From: Azolla caroliniana | Lineage: Eukaryota; Polypodiophyta | DNA length: 64,000 nt | Assembly (NCBI GenBank): GCA_043228905.1 | Contig: JBHGNT010000005.1 | Location: forward strand, 13,020,001 to 13,084,000 | Direction: 5' to 3' | Shown here: positions 10,219-19,921 of the stretch, piece after piece | How the letters are laid out: every line of letters starts with the position of its first letter | How positions within the stretch are numbered: the first letter of the stretch is position 1 | The notes under the pieces: model-generated | The model's database searches: none | Seen by the model: the letters and a program-made list of their open reading frames with translations, nothing else | Told to the model about the DNA's origin: nothing | Translations under genes and position numbers: made by a program

Positions 10219-10976
10219 TGTCGTGAAGATTTTCGTCCACAAGCGGAAACCGGGAAACATTGTCTACATCGGCGGGGTGCAGCGTGTGTACGCACCCATG
10301 TACATTTAGTGTGAATATCGAGGGCGCCTTTATGGCGCCGAAGAGTAGTCAAGTGGGGACAGACGATCCCATGTAAGTCGTGATTTATCCCACATTGTAA
10401 CGCATCCCTCTCCTTGTTCTATAAAAGGAAGGGAACACCCTTTGGGAAAGGGTTGCCCATTTTGCATTCGAGGGTATACCGTTAGGTTTAGAGTTATCTT
10501 CTTCTTCTTCTTCTTCTCCTTCGTGTTCGCTTAGGGTTTGCTGCAGCTCATCTCCTGTGCAAGACCCCGCTCAGCGCGACGAGCCCGAGAGCTCCCCAAC
10601 GGCGGCTTGACAGCAGACGACTGTTGTAAGCTATCTTGGTCTGGCTTGAAGCTGGGAATGTATTCTTCATATATATACATACATATACGTTTATGTTTGT
10701 CTGTGTATATTCGCGTCGCTGTTGGCATCGGGTGCTTACCCTCTCCTGCGTTTTCTGTACATAAGGCGCGAGTCGAGTTGAGCTGTGTGTACGAGTGTGT
10801 GGTTGTGTGTGTGTGCGTGAGTCGGTGTTAATCTCTCTCTCTCCCTTTGGTTGCTTCCGGTGTGTTTCTGGGATGCCCCGGAAACGGTGAAGCACGACTT
10901 CCTACGCTCCATCGGTCTCTAGTCCAAGACCCCCGTGGTCCCTCCTTTCTCCACGCACGCGCGTAGCAACGCGACA
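10219..10976 (+). repeat. Na1 3' LTR
   Basis: 758 bp. Same start, TATA box and end as the 5' copy, with a shorter GT tract and scattered substitutions. CCGG follows. Confidence 0.92.
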
Positions 10977-10980
10977 CCGG

Positions 10981-11321
10981 ATTAACCGTAAGAGCCTGAC
11001 AGATCAGGTATCTGCCATGCAAAGCCAAAAGGGGCAAGCTTCCCATTTCGAAATTCCTAACTGTTCACACGTCTTTGCACTAATCACATTAACGCTAGAG
11101 CCCCCGTCGATTATACAGCCTGTTATTTCCTACCCATGTAATACTAGCCTAATGGCTGGATTGTGGTGATCCACCACTATTGGTCCAGTGCTAGGTTCGG
11201 AAAAATTTGCTGAGATGTTTATACCAGGCCTGCCTATTATGCAATCTTCTATGGCTTGCCGAAATCGTGGAACTAGTTGAAGGATTTTTTCCATGGTCAT
11301 TGTTATTTCGCAGCCTGCCAA
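10981..11321 (-). pseudogene. Gy1 aspartic protease fragment
   Basis: Minus-strand frame contains GPIVVDHHNPAIRLVLHG, a TAG, then CIIDGGSSVNVISAKTC and WLCMADT. The IIDGGSSVNVIS block is the DxG active-site motif of gypsy retropepsins of the plant DGGS type. A further TGA follows MADT. The domain continues at 6330 on the far side of Na1. Two stops make it inactive. Confidence 0.85.
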
Positions 11322-12033
11322 TGCTTGCCATATGGGGGTCCGGGGATATTATGTTGTCCTCTATCGGCCCAACATTGTCTGCAGACTCCTATCGCATACG
11401 CGTCGTATTGGCCGCATTTGCTTTTTCTACCCATGCTTGGGCCGCTTTGCGTACCTCATCTTGTGCAGCCTAGTCAACATTCTTTGTTTGTTGCCGTATT
11501 GTGACCTGCTGAACTTCAGCCGTAATCGTATTTACGGCTGGTCCTTTTCCCTTGCGCAATGGACATTGAGTTGCGTAATGTCTGGGCTATTGGCAGACAA
11601 AACAATGTACACTGGACTCTCCTTTCTCTGCAGCTGGCGGCAGATTCCTATCCCCAAGTGTCCCTAGCTCCTCCTGGTCTTATTGCATTCTCCTGGAATT
11701 CCAGGATGTTTGCGGTTGGTCCCTGCGTGACTCCTAGCACCGGTCATCCTCCGAACTTTCGTCGTAACGCCATTGGTCCCTATACTGACGATGTTTTCTG
11801 TGGGAGCGAGGCCAATTGAATCCACCACGCCTGTTCGTCGAACGGTGGTTGTCGTAACGACGCCCTCCTTTATTATAATAGTGGTTGCCCCGATCTTCTT
11901 TGTCCTCTGGCTCCTCTTCATCAGAATCGTTGTTATTCCGGCGATTACCGTAGTGCCGGTCATCATGTGGATTTCGATCCGTATATCGGGGTCGTTCTTC
12001 TTGGCGCCTTTGATCATTTCGGCGGGGTGGTCG
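11322..12033 (-). pseudogene. Gy1 gag-protease linker, decayed
   Basis: Between the zinc knuckle and the protease. One open piece (11664-12047) is basic and Thr/Ile/Arg-rich and probably reads the linker in a shifted frame. Nearer the protease, short frames give DEVRKAAQAWVEKANAANTT-like text broken by stops. No catalytic domain. Confidence 0.5.
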
Positions 12034-12642
12034 TTATGGTTCCACACGTCGTACTGTGGGTGTAGATCTGTTCAGCATATTGTATTCACACTGCTCGACC
12101 GTGTGTGCCTTTGAGTGATAAATTGGGTAGTGAATTCGCATATTGCATTCCACCGCGGAATGCCCGTAATTGAGGCAAATTGTGCATTGAATAGCTTGAC
12201 GAAAGTGGTGTTCCTCGTCCTCAGGCAACGCTTGTCGTAACAAGAACAGAGAAAATCCTTCCTCCTCTTCGTCCAACTTAAGTTGTAATGCTCGCTCAAT
12301 GACCATGTCGGATGTTTCTCCTTTCACACTACGTGTGTTGAGCGTCGTACTGATAGGTCGCCGCAGGGATGCCAAAAACGTCTCCCTAGCCTCGTCATTT
12401 GTCGGGGCCCATTCTAATTTCCGTTGTATATTTTGGAAATGTAAGCTAAAGTCCACGACAGATTCTACTAGCAGCTGCTTGATTGTGTAGAACTGCCCGA
12501 TGATTTCGTGTTGAGATACCCTTCGATGAAAAAATCGCAAAAATGCTTACTACAACAAGTCGAAGGTGTTGATTACTGGTAGATCCATATGTGAATGCCA
12601 AAACGCGGCTCTACCATCCAGAGTTTAACCAAACTCTGTCAT
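12034..12642 (-). pseudogene. Gy1 gag with CCHC zinc knuckle
   Basis: Begins at ATG 12640-12642 (MTEFG), has a stop soon after, then TLDGRAAFWHSHMDLP and paired stops TAG-TAA near 12545-12550, then a long open stretch to 12034. Core text FLRFFHRRVSQHEIIGQFYT is the retrotransposon gag capsid region. CTICLNYGHSAVEC is a CX2CX4HX4C zinc knuckle, followed by a second Cys/His cluster and the conserved tail NMLNRSTPTVRRVEP. The same gag type, block for block, occurs at 63342-63944 in Na2. Confidence 0.85.
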
Positions 12643-13039
12643 CTTTGACTGGTGCGCTTCCTCTTCTGGAAGTCGTTGCGCCATGTTGTTCGTGTTCCAA
12701 ACGTTTAGGAATAGCCGGATGTGGCTTGCGGCATCTGTTCGCCATTAAAGCATGGGTAGGAGAAGGCCATTCCAGACGCTATGGTGGGCAGGGGAAGATC
12801 ACGGTACTCGTGTCATGACAAAACTTTCTGCTTGACGTCACGGTGTTGGGTGAGCATGGAATCAACTTTGTGGTCCGGATAGATATCATTGAGGCGAGGT
12901 TTTTGCCTTGCACGCTCCTTTGTCTGGTGTGTGATGGACCTCGTGAGTGGTCAGTCTTGTCAGGTCGGTTCTCTGGGCCGTCTACAACTAGACATCCATC
13001 CCCTGTTGTTCGTCTACGAGAAATCACAGATCACTAGGC
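12643..13039 (-). other. Gy1 leader region, no gene seen
   Basis: About 400 bp between gag start and the LTR. Short frames occur on both strands without domains. No recognisable tRNA-Met primer site is seen next to the LTR, so the exact LTR/leader boundary is open. Confidence 0.45.
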
Positions 13040-13514
13040 TTGTCAAACGTGTTACCGATTAGGAACATTGTCTACACCTAGTCCTTCGAGGTAGACCTCA
13101 GGGTGACCGTGTTACAAGGAATCGAACCGTCCTATGGTAAATCGTAATGGGATACCACCTCGTATCCTGGTAGTGTATAAGGGAGACGGCTACAACTGAA
13201 CTCCTCAGGAAGTGCACTAGTATACGCACTTACGCTTACACACACTTACGATTAACAGTACGCAACAGAGAACAATGGATTGTCAGATAGATAGACACAG
13301 AAATGCACAAAGATCAGAGAAGATAGGATTCTATTAGAAAACGTCCTGCACTCAAAATTACATGCTACCTCTTACAGAGGATTTCTGCCCTTTATATACA
13401 CATGGCATTTAGTCGTTCATGCTTCCCGCGTGAACCGTTACATTCGCTTCTTAACGCTTTACTATATTATAATATTTCTACGCTTCTGTCCGTCGGTTAC
13501 GATTCCGGCGAACA
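13040..13514 (-). repeat. Gy1 5' LTR (left boundary approximate)
   Basis: On the minus strand it starts TGTTCGCCGG at 13514 and contains a strong TATA box TATATAAAG (13398-13390). The end nearer 13040 is not fixed. Copia Co3 gag starts at once at 13515, so CCAGA at 13515-13519 is the expected target-site copy; its partner lies outside the window. Confidence 0.7.
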
Positions 13515-13629
13515 CCAGAGGCCGCCCAAGCATACTTGAACCATGTCATCTTCGTTGAAGATTATGTTGATGGAGCCAAGCGAGTCACAAATGCTCCTGA
13601 TCTTGGTGGTGTAGTCTGACACGGACATG
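13515..13629 (-). pseudogene. Co3 gag, second fragment
   Basis: Minus strand reads MSVSDYTTKIRSICDSLGSI and then DDMVQVCLGGL, a copia gag (UBN2-type) segment. It continues directly from the gag piece at 18955-19331, which ends NNIQQKEM: removing Gy3 (13630-18949) plus one target copy (ACATG/ACATT) restores one open frame across the junction. Cut on the left by the Gy1 LTR. Confidence 0.88.
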
Positions 13630-13725
13630 TGTCAGGAACAGTACTAAGACAGAGAAGTATTGTTAGGAACAATACTAAGATAGAGAAGGAATTAGCACTA
13701 AAAGATGAGGATTAGTATTAAGGGA
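13630..13725 (-). repeat. Gy3 3' LTR remnant
   Basis: 96 bp matching the first 96 bp (plus orientation) of the Gy3 5' LTR at 18515 with a handful of differences. It ends abruptly where Co2 coding sequence begins, so the rest of this LTR, Gy3 pol and the Co2 3' half were removed by one deletion. Confidence 0.88.
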
Positions 13726-16268
13726 ACCTGCATGGCACTTAACCATTTTTGGCTGTGGGTGTCTTCCTTCGCTTCTTCGAAGCTTTCCGGCTCCCCCTCA
13801 TCGGTCAGCAGAACATGCTCTGCATCTGGAAATCTCCAGGGTGTCCTTCTCTCTCTAAGAGGATATCTCCGTCTCTGGGCTTCAGTGACCAGTTCATCCA
13901 TCTGCTCTTCATCCGAATCCGATTCGGGGTCTGGGCCGGTTCCGGTTTCAGCTTCCTCTACTTCTTCTTCAGCCTGTTCGGTATCCTCACCGTAACCGGC
14001 TGGTTCCTCGAGTGCTAACAGGTCTCTTGTCGGTTGGGACTGCTCATCGTAGAGTTGATCCTTGCCGGTCGACTCGAAGTTCATTATCTTCTTCTCCGAC
14101 TCCCAGTCGGCGAGCGTCTTGTTCTCCATGAAGATAATATCTCGACTCTGGAATACCTTCTTGTCGACCAGGTCCCACACTCGGTAGCCGAACTCATTGT
14201 CACCGTAACCGAAGAATATGCATGGCCGGGTCTTTGGATCTAACTTTCCCCTCTGGTCCTTAGCTACATGCACGTACGCGAGACACCCGAACACCTTCAG
14301 ATGCCGGTAGGACACTTCCTTACCTGTCCACACTCTCTGTGGCGTGTCTCCGTCCAAGGGTACTAAGGGTGATCTATTTATCACATATGTCGCCATCGAC
14401 AGTGCCTCAGCCCAAAACTTCTTGGGTAGTTTTGCATGCGCTAGCATACTCCGGACCCTCTCCATTATGGTCCGATTCATCCTCTCGGCCAGTCCGTTTA
14501 GTTCCGGCGTCTTCGGCACGGTAAATTCGAGCCGGATTCCCTTCGAGCGGCAGTACTCCTCGAACTGCCCCCGGTATTCTCCTCCATTATCTGCTCGAAC
14601 CGCCTTTAGCTTCCGGCCGGTTTCTCTTTCCACTCTCGTGTGGAGCTCTTTGAAGACGGATAACACCTGATCCTTCGTCTTCAACGGTGTGGCCCACAGC
14701 TTCCGGCTGTGGTCATCTATGAACGTCACGAAGTACTGCGCTCCGGCATGTGACTTCGTGTCTACTTGACACACATCCGTATGCACCAACTCCAGTGGTG
14801 CATTATGTCTCATCGGTGGCCTTGGTCGGAAGGAGGTCCGGTTCTGCTTGTCGGCCAGACAATCAATGCACTTCTCTAAGTGCACGTTCTTCACTGGAAT
14901 GAGGTTGTCGTCTGCAAGCCTCTTCATCCCCTTCTCGCTCATATGACACAGCCTCTTGTGCCACAGCTCACCGGCAATGTCGGATGCCACGTTCACTTCT
15001 TCCGGGCATAACCGAGCATTCATCAGGTACAATGTGTTTACCTTCCGGGCCCGAGCCACAATCAGGATCCCTTTGCTGAACTTCATGACGCCGTTCCGGA
15101 TGCTACCCGTGTAGCCCTCATCATCTAGCCGACCGGCTGATATCAGGTTCAGTCGAACCTCTGGAACGTGTCGGACATCCCTCAGCAGCAACCTGCATCC
15201 GGTTGGTGTTGACAGCCACACGTCTCCTATGCTGACAATTCGGCATGTACCTTCATTCCCCATCCGGACACAGCCGTGATCACCGGCTGAGTAGGATGAG
15301 AAGCATTTCCGGTCCGGGGTAAGGTGGAACGACGCTCCGGAGTCTACCACCCAGGTCATCTCGTCGCCGACAAGCTTTATCTCACTCTCCTCAGTGATGA
15401 GCATCAACTCCTCTTCACTTGCCGCGATTGCCGTCGTTCCCTTCCGGTCCGGTCCCCTACGGTCTTTACCGTTCTGGTCCGGTGTCCGCTTCGAATCGGT
15501 GCCGTCGATTTCCTTGTCTTTACGAAAGTGCCGACAGTTCTTTTGGAAGTGTCCCAGCTTGCCGCAATAGAAGCAAGTAGGCCTCCCCCTTGACTTTGAC
15601 CGTGTCCCCGACTTCTCCCGGTTCTGGGGACTACGGTTTCTATGTCTTCCGCGTTCCGATTCGGTAAGGAGCGCTTTGGAGTCGGAGCTCGTATCCTTAT
15701 CTTTCCGACGCGCCTCCTCATCTAGCAGGCTCGACTTTACTCTTGCTAGAGATAACCGTTTTCCTTCCGGCCCGGCGTTGCCCAAAGTGACAACCAACGT
15801 CTCCCAGCTATCCGGGAGGGAACCGAGCAGGAGTAGCGCTAGTACCTCATCGGCGAGAGGTACTTCCAATGAAGTTGCCTGGTGGATCAGCCCCTGGAAG
15901 GCATTCATGTGCTCCGCCATGCTGGAGCCATCTTGGTACCGGAGTCTTACTAGCTTCCGGAATACCGAAACTTGATTAACAACATTTTTGTTCTGAAACA
16001 TTATGCCGATCTTCTCCCAGAGCTCATGAGCCTTGCTCTCTTCATTGAAGTTGTTGTACAGGCTCATGTCGATGAAGCACCGTATGTACGCCGTTGTCTT
16101 CATGTGCATCACCTCCCATATCGCAGCGTCGATTTTGTCTGGTCTCTTGTCCCCGAACTGAACCGGCAGCCAGAGGTCTTTAACCACGAGCATGTCCCTC
16201 ATCTTCGACTTCCACACTAAATAGTTGGAGCCGGGGAGCTTGAACATGCCGCCAAACGATCCGTCCAT
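13726..16268 (-). pseudogene. Co2 copia gag-pol, truncated at the start of RT
   Basis: Open from ATG 16268. In order: copia gag; CCHC knuckle CFYCGKLGHFQKNC; protease WVVDSGASFHLTP; GAG-pre-integrase; integrase with HTDVCQVD, RADNGGEY and LAERMNRT; a Glu-rich linker; and the first residues of the RT domain (SQKWLSAMQ). The frame then runs into the Gy3 LTR remnant and stops 10 residues later at 13698. Around 846 native residues remain against about 1330 for a complete protein, so RT and RNase H are missing. There are no internal stops, so the loss was a single recent deletion. Confidence 0.93.
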
Positions 16269-16283
16269 TTTCTGTGTCGTTTC

Positions 16284-16295
16284 GCTCTAATACCA
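16284..16295 (-). other. Co2 primer-binding site
   Basis: Minus strand TGGTATTAGAGC, two bases after the LTR end: a one-base variant of the initiator tRNA-Met site used by Co1. Confidence 0.88.
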
Positions 16296-16297
16296 CT

Positions 16298-16589
16298 TGA
16301 CGGGAACTCAAGGCTCCTTATGCACAACGCTCGGCCACAACCAAGCTTAGACTCATACACAGAAGAAACAGGAAACGAAAAGACGCGACACAAAGGAGAA
16401 GAATAAAATAAAATAAAATTTGTACGCAGGATGTTTAACGTGGAAAACCCCAAACTAGGGAAAAAACCACGACAGCCCACAGGCTGCAAACTATCACTAG
16501 GTTAGTATGTACAGCAGTGAGTTCATGGAGGCAACGACCTCGTGCTCACGATCTTCGCCACAAGCGGCGGTTACAGCAGAGGCAACAAG

Positions 16590-16626
<37 letters not shown>

Positions 16627-17086
16627 CACTGTTACGCGCACTAATCTCGTGCAAAACAAGAAATGACAACAACCATAACTAAAAGTTTGCCCTAAGTCAT
16701 ATTTATACTAATATGACTTTTCGGCTATTTACAAATATAGCCTCAATGGACTCTCAGAAACATATTTACGAATATGTCTCTTCATCCGATGAGCATTCCT
16801 CACCGGGTCTGCACCATCCGGCTCTCCGTAGCCGGGTACTCCTCATCCGGTCCTCACCGGGTCTGCACCATCCGGCTCTCCGTAGCTGGGTACTCCTCAT
16901 CCGGTCCTCACCGGGTCTGCACCATCCGGCTCTCCGTAGCCGGGTACTCCTAATCCGGTCCTCACCGGGTCTGCACCATCCGGCTCTCCGTAGCCGGGTG
17001 CTCCTCATACGGTTTCGGCCTCGGCCGAGTTTGTTCATCAACACTGTTCTTCTCCCTTCCCATCCGGAGGGACCTGTCTCCCAACA
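16298..17086 (-). repeat. Co2 5' LTR
   Basis: 789 bp. On the minus strand it starts TGTTGGGAGACAGG and ends CCCGTCA. It contains a 54-bp tandem repeat block (about 16797-17016) and a TC dinucleotide tract (about 16591-16623). Confidence 0.88.
16797..17016. repeat. 54-bp tandem repeat in Co2 LTR
   Basis: Four copies of a 54-bp unit around CACCGGGTCTGCACCATCCG, with few differences. Because 54 is a multiple of three, both strands show open repeated peptides of 18 residues. These are a by-product of the repeat, not a gene. Confidence 0.93.
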
Positions 17087-18470
17087 CTATAGAGGCTAGA
17101 CATAGGAGTTTTCTTAGGGATATCTGATGAGCTTGGGAAAAATTCCTATCCATGAAGCAAGAATTAGCTCCGGAATCTAGGAGTGCTAAGACATGTACTG
17201 GAGAGGTACTTTTAGTACTAAGTGTTACTTGGGCTAAGAACCCATTGCTAACTTTCTTAGAGGGAATGGAACCACTAATGGGCTGCACAAATCTAGGGTT
17301 GTCCAACCAAATGGCTCCTATTTTGGCTGGACTTAGTCGTTTAACTCTTCTTCTAACTGACTAAGAACATCAAATTTATTTGATAGATTTGGGCTATTAG
17401 TACTATTAGGACTATCAAATATTCCTATTGAAATAGAGTCGGTTTTAGTACAATTAGAACTAGCAACTATTTGGTTTACCTATCTTCTTGGCCTATGGGG
17501 ACAGTTCACTGCAATATGCCCTGGTCCACCGCAATAAAGACATAGTCGATTTGCTCGGTGTCGCTGCTTTTCTTCTTCCGGTAATGGTCCGCAACGACAT
17601 GTAGTGTCAATTTCCATCGGAGTTGGAGTATTCACTAGAGACGCATTATATGACTCCCTTGGAAAAGGTTTTGCTACCACTCAGGCGTAGGTGGGCTCTG
17701 ATCTTGCCCTTGCCATCTGGAACTGACATTCCGAACGTCGTTCGAAAAGATTGTTGTCGCATCTCACCGCGCGGCTGATTGCTTCTATCAATGACTTTGG
17801 TTCTTCAGGGAAGGTCAAGAGTAAATCCTTGACATCGTTATGTAGACCATAATGAAATTGCTCCATTAGTGCTTGGTCATCCCAAGCGATATCGGAGGCG
17901 AGTAGGCGGAGATCTGCAGCGTATGCGGAGGCTGGACAATCAGCTTGACGTAATCATCGGATTTTGTTGATTGTTGTTCTTATGCTGTCAGTATCTCTTC
18001 AAAATTGTTTAGTAAAGGAGATTTCTATTCTAACAATGGAGTGAACCATGCCAAAGCTAAGCCACTTAACTACATGCCTACTAAACCCACTCGTGATGCA
18101 TCGATGGGATATCGGGAAGGATGCATTTGAGTGATTAATCGTATCTGATTAAGGAATCCTCTAACATGTGATTGTGTTCCATCAAATTTCATGGGAAGGC
18201 CAATCTTGGGTTCTTTATGAATCCCTTGCATACAGGGTCCTTGTTGTTGCATCGCTAATGTGCTTGCTTCGAGCTGTTGCATGCGTAATGCTAGTTCCCC
18301 ATGTTGTTGCGTCTGATGCTTCTCTAAGGAGATTCGTTGAAGCTCTCCCAACAGTCGTTGATTTTCTTATTCCAATGCGAGAAACTTCTCTTTCAAGCAT
18401 TGCAACTCTGAGAAAACGGATTGTATTCTTGAGCGCTAAAAGTGGCCATGGTATGAAGGGAGCAAGAAGT
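17087..18470 (-). pseudogene. Gy3 gag and protease
   Basis: Minus strand, from ATG near 18452 toward 17087. An N-terminal coiled-coil-like Gln-rich stretch contains one stop. Then come KEPKIGLPMKFDGTQSHVRG and MHPSRYPIDASRVGLVG (gag capsid core), NDVKDLLLTFPEEP, FERRSECQ, a CX2CX4HX4C knuckle CLYCGGPGHIAVNC, and the protease with ALLDSGANSCFMDR. Frame changes and stops separate the pieces. The protease is cut after CLASIV by the Co2 LTR at 17086. DSG, the catalytic triad, is kept. Confidence 0.87.
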
Positions 18471-18514
18471 AAGAAGATAAGGAAGAGAACGAAGGAGACA
18501 AAATCGGTTCAAAC

Positions 18515-18949
18515 TGTCAAGAACAATACTAAGATAGAGAAGTATTGTTAGGAACAGTACTAAGATAGAGAAGGAATTAGTACTAAAAGATGAGGATTAG
18601 TATTAAGGGAGATGTAGAGCTCTCAAGAGAGGAAAGAGTGAGAGAGAGAGAGAATGATGATAACAAAAGATATATATTATGTTAAGAGAATATACAATAG
18701 TAGCTTAGGAGGCTTAAGACTGGCATTGAACCGATTTGGTTTGAAATAATTCCTTGTGCCTCCTTTTATAGTGTTCTCAGGAGTACTCCTGAAGTTTCTA
18801 GAATGTTCTAGAGAAATCTGGAATATACATCAATTTTCTATAGTAAAACTTAAAATAATATCCTTCATATTAAAACATATAGTCTAATGGTCAAGAGCTT
18901 GACCCATGTAACATAAGGTCATCGGTTTGAGTCTTGCCATATCATGACA
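18515..18949 (-). repeat. Gy3 5' LTR
   Basis: 435 bp, minus strand TGTCATGATATGG to TTCTTGACA. Contains the heat-shock-like motif (18791-18813), a TATA box (18770-18761) and a CT tract. Homologous to the LTRs of Gy4 and Gy6. Confidence 0.92.
18761..18813 (-). promoter_or_regulatory. Gy3 LTR promoter: heat-shock-type elements plus TATA
   Basis: 18791-18808 reads GAAgtTTCtaGAAtgTTC, four perfectly spaced inverted pentamers of a heat-shock element. A TATA box TATAAAAGGA follows at 18770-18761 on the transcribed strand, about 20 bp downstream. This is the layout expected of a heat-inducible LTR; function is inferred. Confidence 0.7.
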
Positions 18950-18954
18950 ACATT

Positions 18955-19331
18955 TCTTTTTGTTGAATGTTGTTCAACTCTTGTCGGAGTTAAAGCTTTT
19001 GGACAGTTATGTTGGTGGCGAACATTTTCTTTAAGTCCTCCCATGCTTCTTTAGGCGTCTTGGCATCTCGAATGTGGCTAAGCATGTGGTCATGGACACA
19101 TGTTGCCAAGCAATACATGACTCGACTCGTCGCTTGCTCCCATGTTGTGTAGTTGGCGTTCTTCAAGTCAGGTCGATTTTCTTATGCGTCATTGATGTAG
19201 CTCCAATACCCTTGGCCAACGAGGTATTGGGTCATCTTGTACTCCCAAGACGAATAATTGCTCCGGTCTAGCTTTTCACTAAGGAGTGAGCTACCCATTT
19301 TTGTGTTCATGTTGATTGTAGTGTCTTCCAT
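18955..19331 (-). pseudogene. Co3 gag, first fragment
   Basis: Minus strand from ATG 19331-19329. SSLLSEKLDRSNYSSWEYKM is the classic copia gag start, followed by YLVGQGYWSYINDA, TTWEQATSRVMYCLATCV and KTPKEAWEDLKKMF. Two stops occur (after INDA and after VQKL). It continues at 13629 after the Gy3 insertion. Confidence 0.88.
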
Positions 19332-19466
19332 TTTGCATTTCTTCCTTCGATCACGTACTCGTGCTACGTAGTAGCACTACGGTAGTGAATAGCCAGAATT
19401 TGTCGTCGGCGTTTTGAACACAAAATCACAGAGTCGGGTGGGCTTAATGGATGAGCTAAACCACAT

Positions 19467-19478
19467 GCTCCGATACCA
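19467..19478 (-). other. Co3 primer-binding site
   Basis: Minus strand TGGTATCGGAGC, directly abutting the LTR end; one base from the initiator tRNA-Met site. Confidence 0.88.
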
Positions 19479-19921
19479 TGCTAAGAATTAGGTAATTAAT
19501 TAAGCAAGGGTTAATTATTACCTAATTATGTGATGAAGTTAATAAGTGGAAGATTAAGTGATATGTGTGTATGTGTGTGAGAGGAAGAGAGAGAGAGAGA
19601 GATACACTTATGAACAACACAAGATGGGGGATGAGTAACTATATTAAATTAGCTTTATCATCATCAAATACAAAAATACCCACAATGAGGTATATATACA
19701 TCTTATGTGCAAAGGTGCACATGTGTGAGTAGAATATAAGTACTAAGGTATAAGTCCTATATTAAATGTACTTAGGAGTGGAGGATCTAGAATATCCAAC
19801 TAAGTACAAGGTCCTATTTAAGGCATTCTAGTCAACACTTCTAACTAGATTCTATCTTGGTAACTACGAAGTAACATGGTTGACTAAGTAACTAAACTAA
19901 GTTGAGCTTGATCTCTCAACA
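19479..19921 (-). repeat. Co3 5' LTR
   Basis: 443 bp, minus strand TGTTGAGAGATC to AATTCTTAGCA. TATA-like TATATATACC near 19690-19699; CT tract near 19584-19600 on the transcribed strand. Confidence 0.88.

Larger units (their letters stand above)
6335..10976 (+). mobile_element. Na1, non-autonomous gag-only LTR retrotransposon
   Basis: Long LTRs at 6335-7100 and 10219-10976 bracket a 3.1-kb interior with no protease, RT or integrase. Both LTRs start TGTCGTGAAG and end CGCGACA. CCGG flanks both sides (6331-6334, 10977-10980); this is a 4-bp duplication, or 5 bp with one change. The LTRs differ by several substitutions and small indels (one 8-bp insertion near 10250), so it is older than Co1. 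It sits in the Gy1 protease region. Its machinery must come in trans from an autonomous relative. Confidence 0.92.
1..13514 (-). mobile_element. Ty3/gypsy element Gy1, broken by Na1 and Co1
   Basis: A minus-strand gypsy element seen as three colinear pieces: 10981-13514 (5' LTR, leader, gag, start of protease), 5959-6330 (end of protease and linker) and 1-507 (start of reverse transcriptase). The rest of pol and the 3' LTR lie left of the window. The pieces join when the inserts Na1 (6335-10976) and Co1 (508-5953) are removed. At its right end the LTR stops at 13514 and copia Co3 gag begins, so Gy1 itself inserted into Co3. Premature stops in every segment show it is dead. Confidence 0.85.
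13726..17086 (-). mobile_element. Ty1/copia element Co2, 3' end deleted
   Basis: 5' LTR 16298-17086, primer-binding site, gag, protease and integrase are present. RT, RNase H and 3' LTR are absent. Inserted in the Gy3 protease; CTATA at 17087-17091 is the expected target-site copy, with its partner lost in the deletion. Confidence 0.9.
13630..18949 (-). mobile_element. Ty3/gypsy element Gy3, broken by Co2
   Basis: 5' LTR 18515-18949, gag and protease 17087-18470, then the Co2 insertion and a 3' LTR remnant 13630-13725. Flanked by ACATG (13625-13629) and ACATT (18950-18954), a 5-bp target duplication with one later change. Sister to Gy4, Gy5 and Gy6. Confidence 0.88.
13515..19921 (-). mobile_element. 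Ty1/copia element Co3, 5' part, broken by Gy3 and Gy1
   Basis: 5' LTR 19479-19921, primer site 19467-19478 and gag in two pieces. Everything after gag lies beyond the Gy1 insertion, left of the window. Co3 itself inserted in the Gy4 protease at 19922 (expected target copy AAATG). Confidence 0.88.

Noticed and set aside
9386-10352. 219- and 250-codon minus-strand frames in the Na1 interior
   Set aside because: Pro/Arg/Ser-rich low-complexity frames over degenerate GC-rich repeats, running into the LTR.
16713-17099. Two opposite frames with 18-residue repeats
   Set aside because: Product of a 54-bp tandem repeat in the Co2 LTR, open on both strands.
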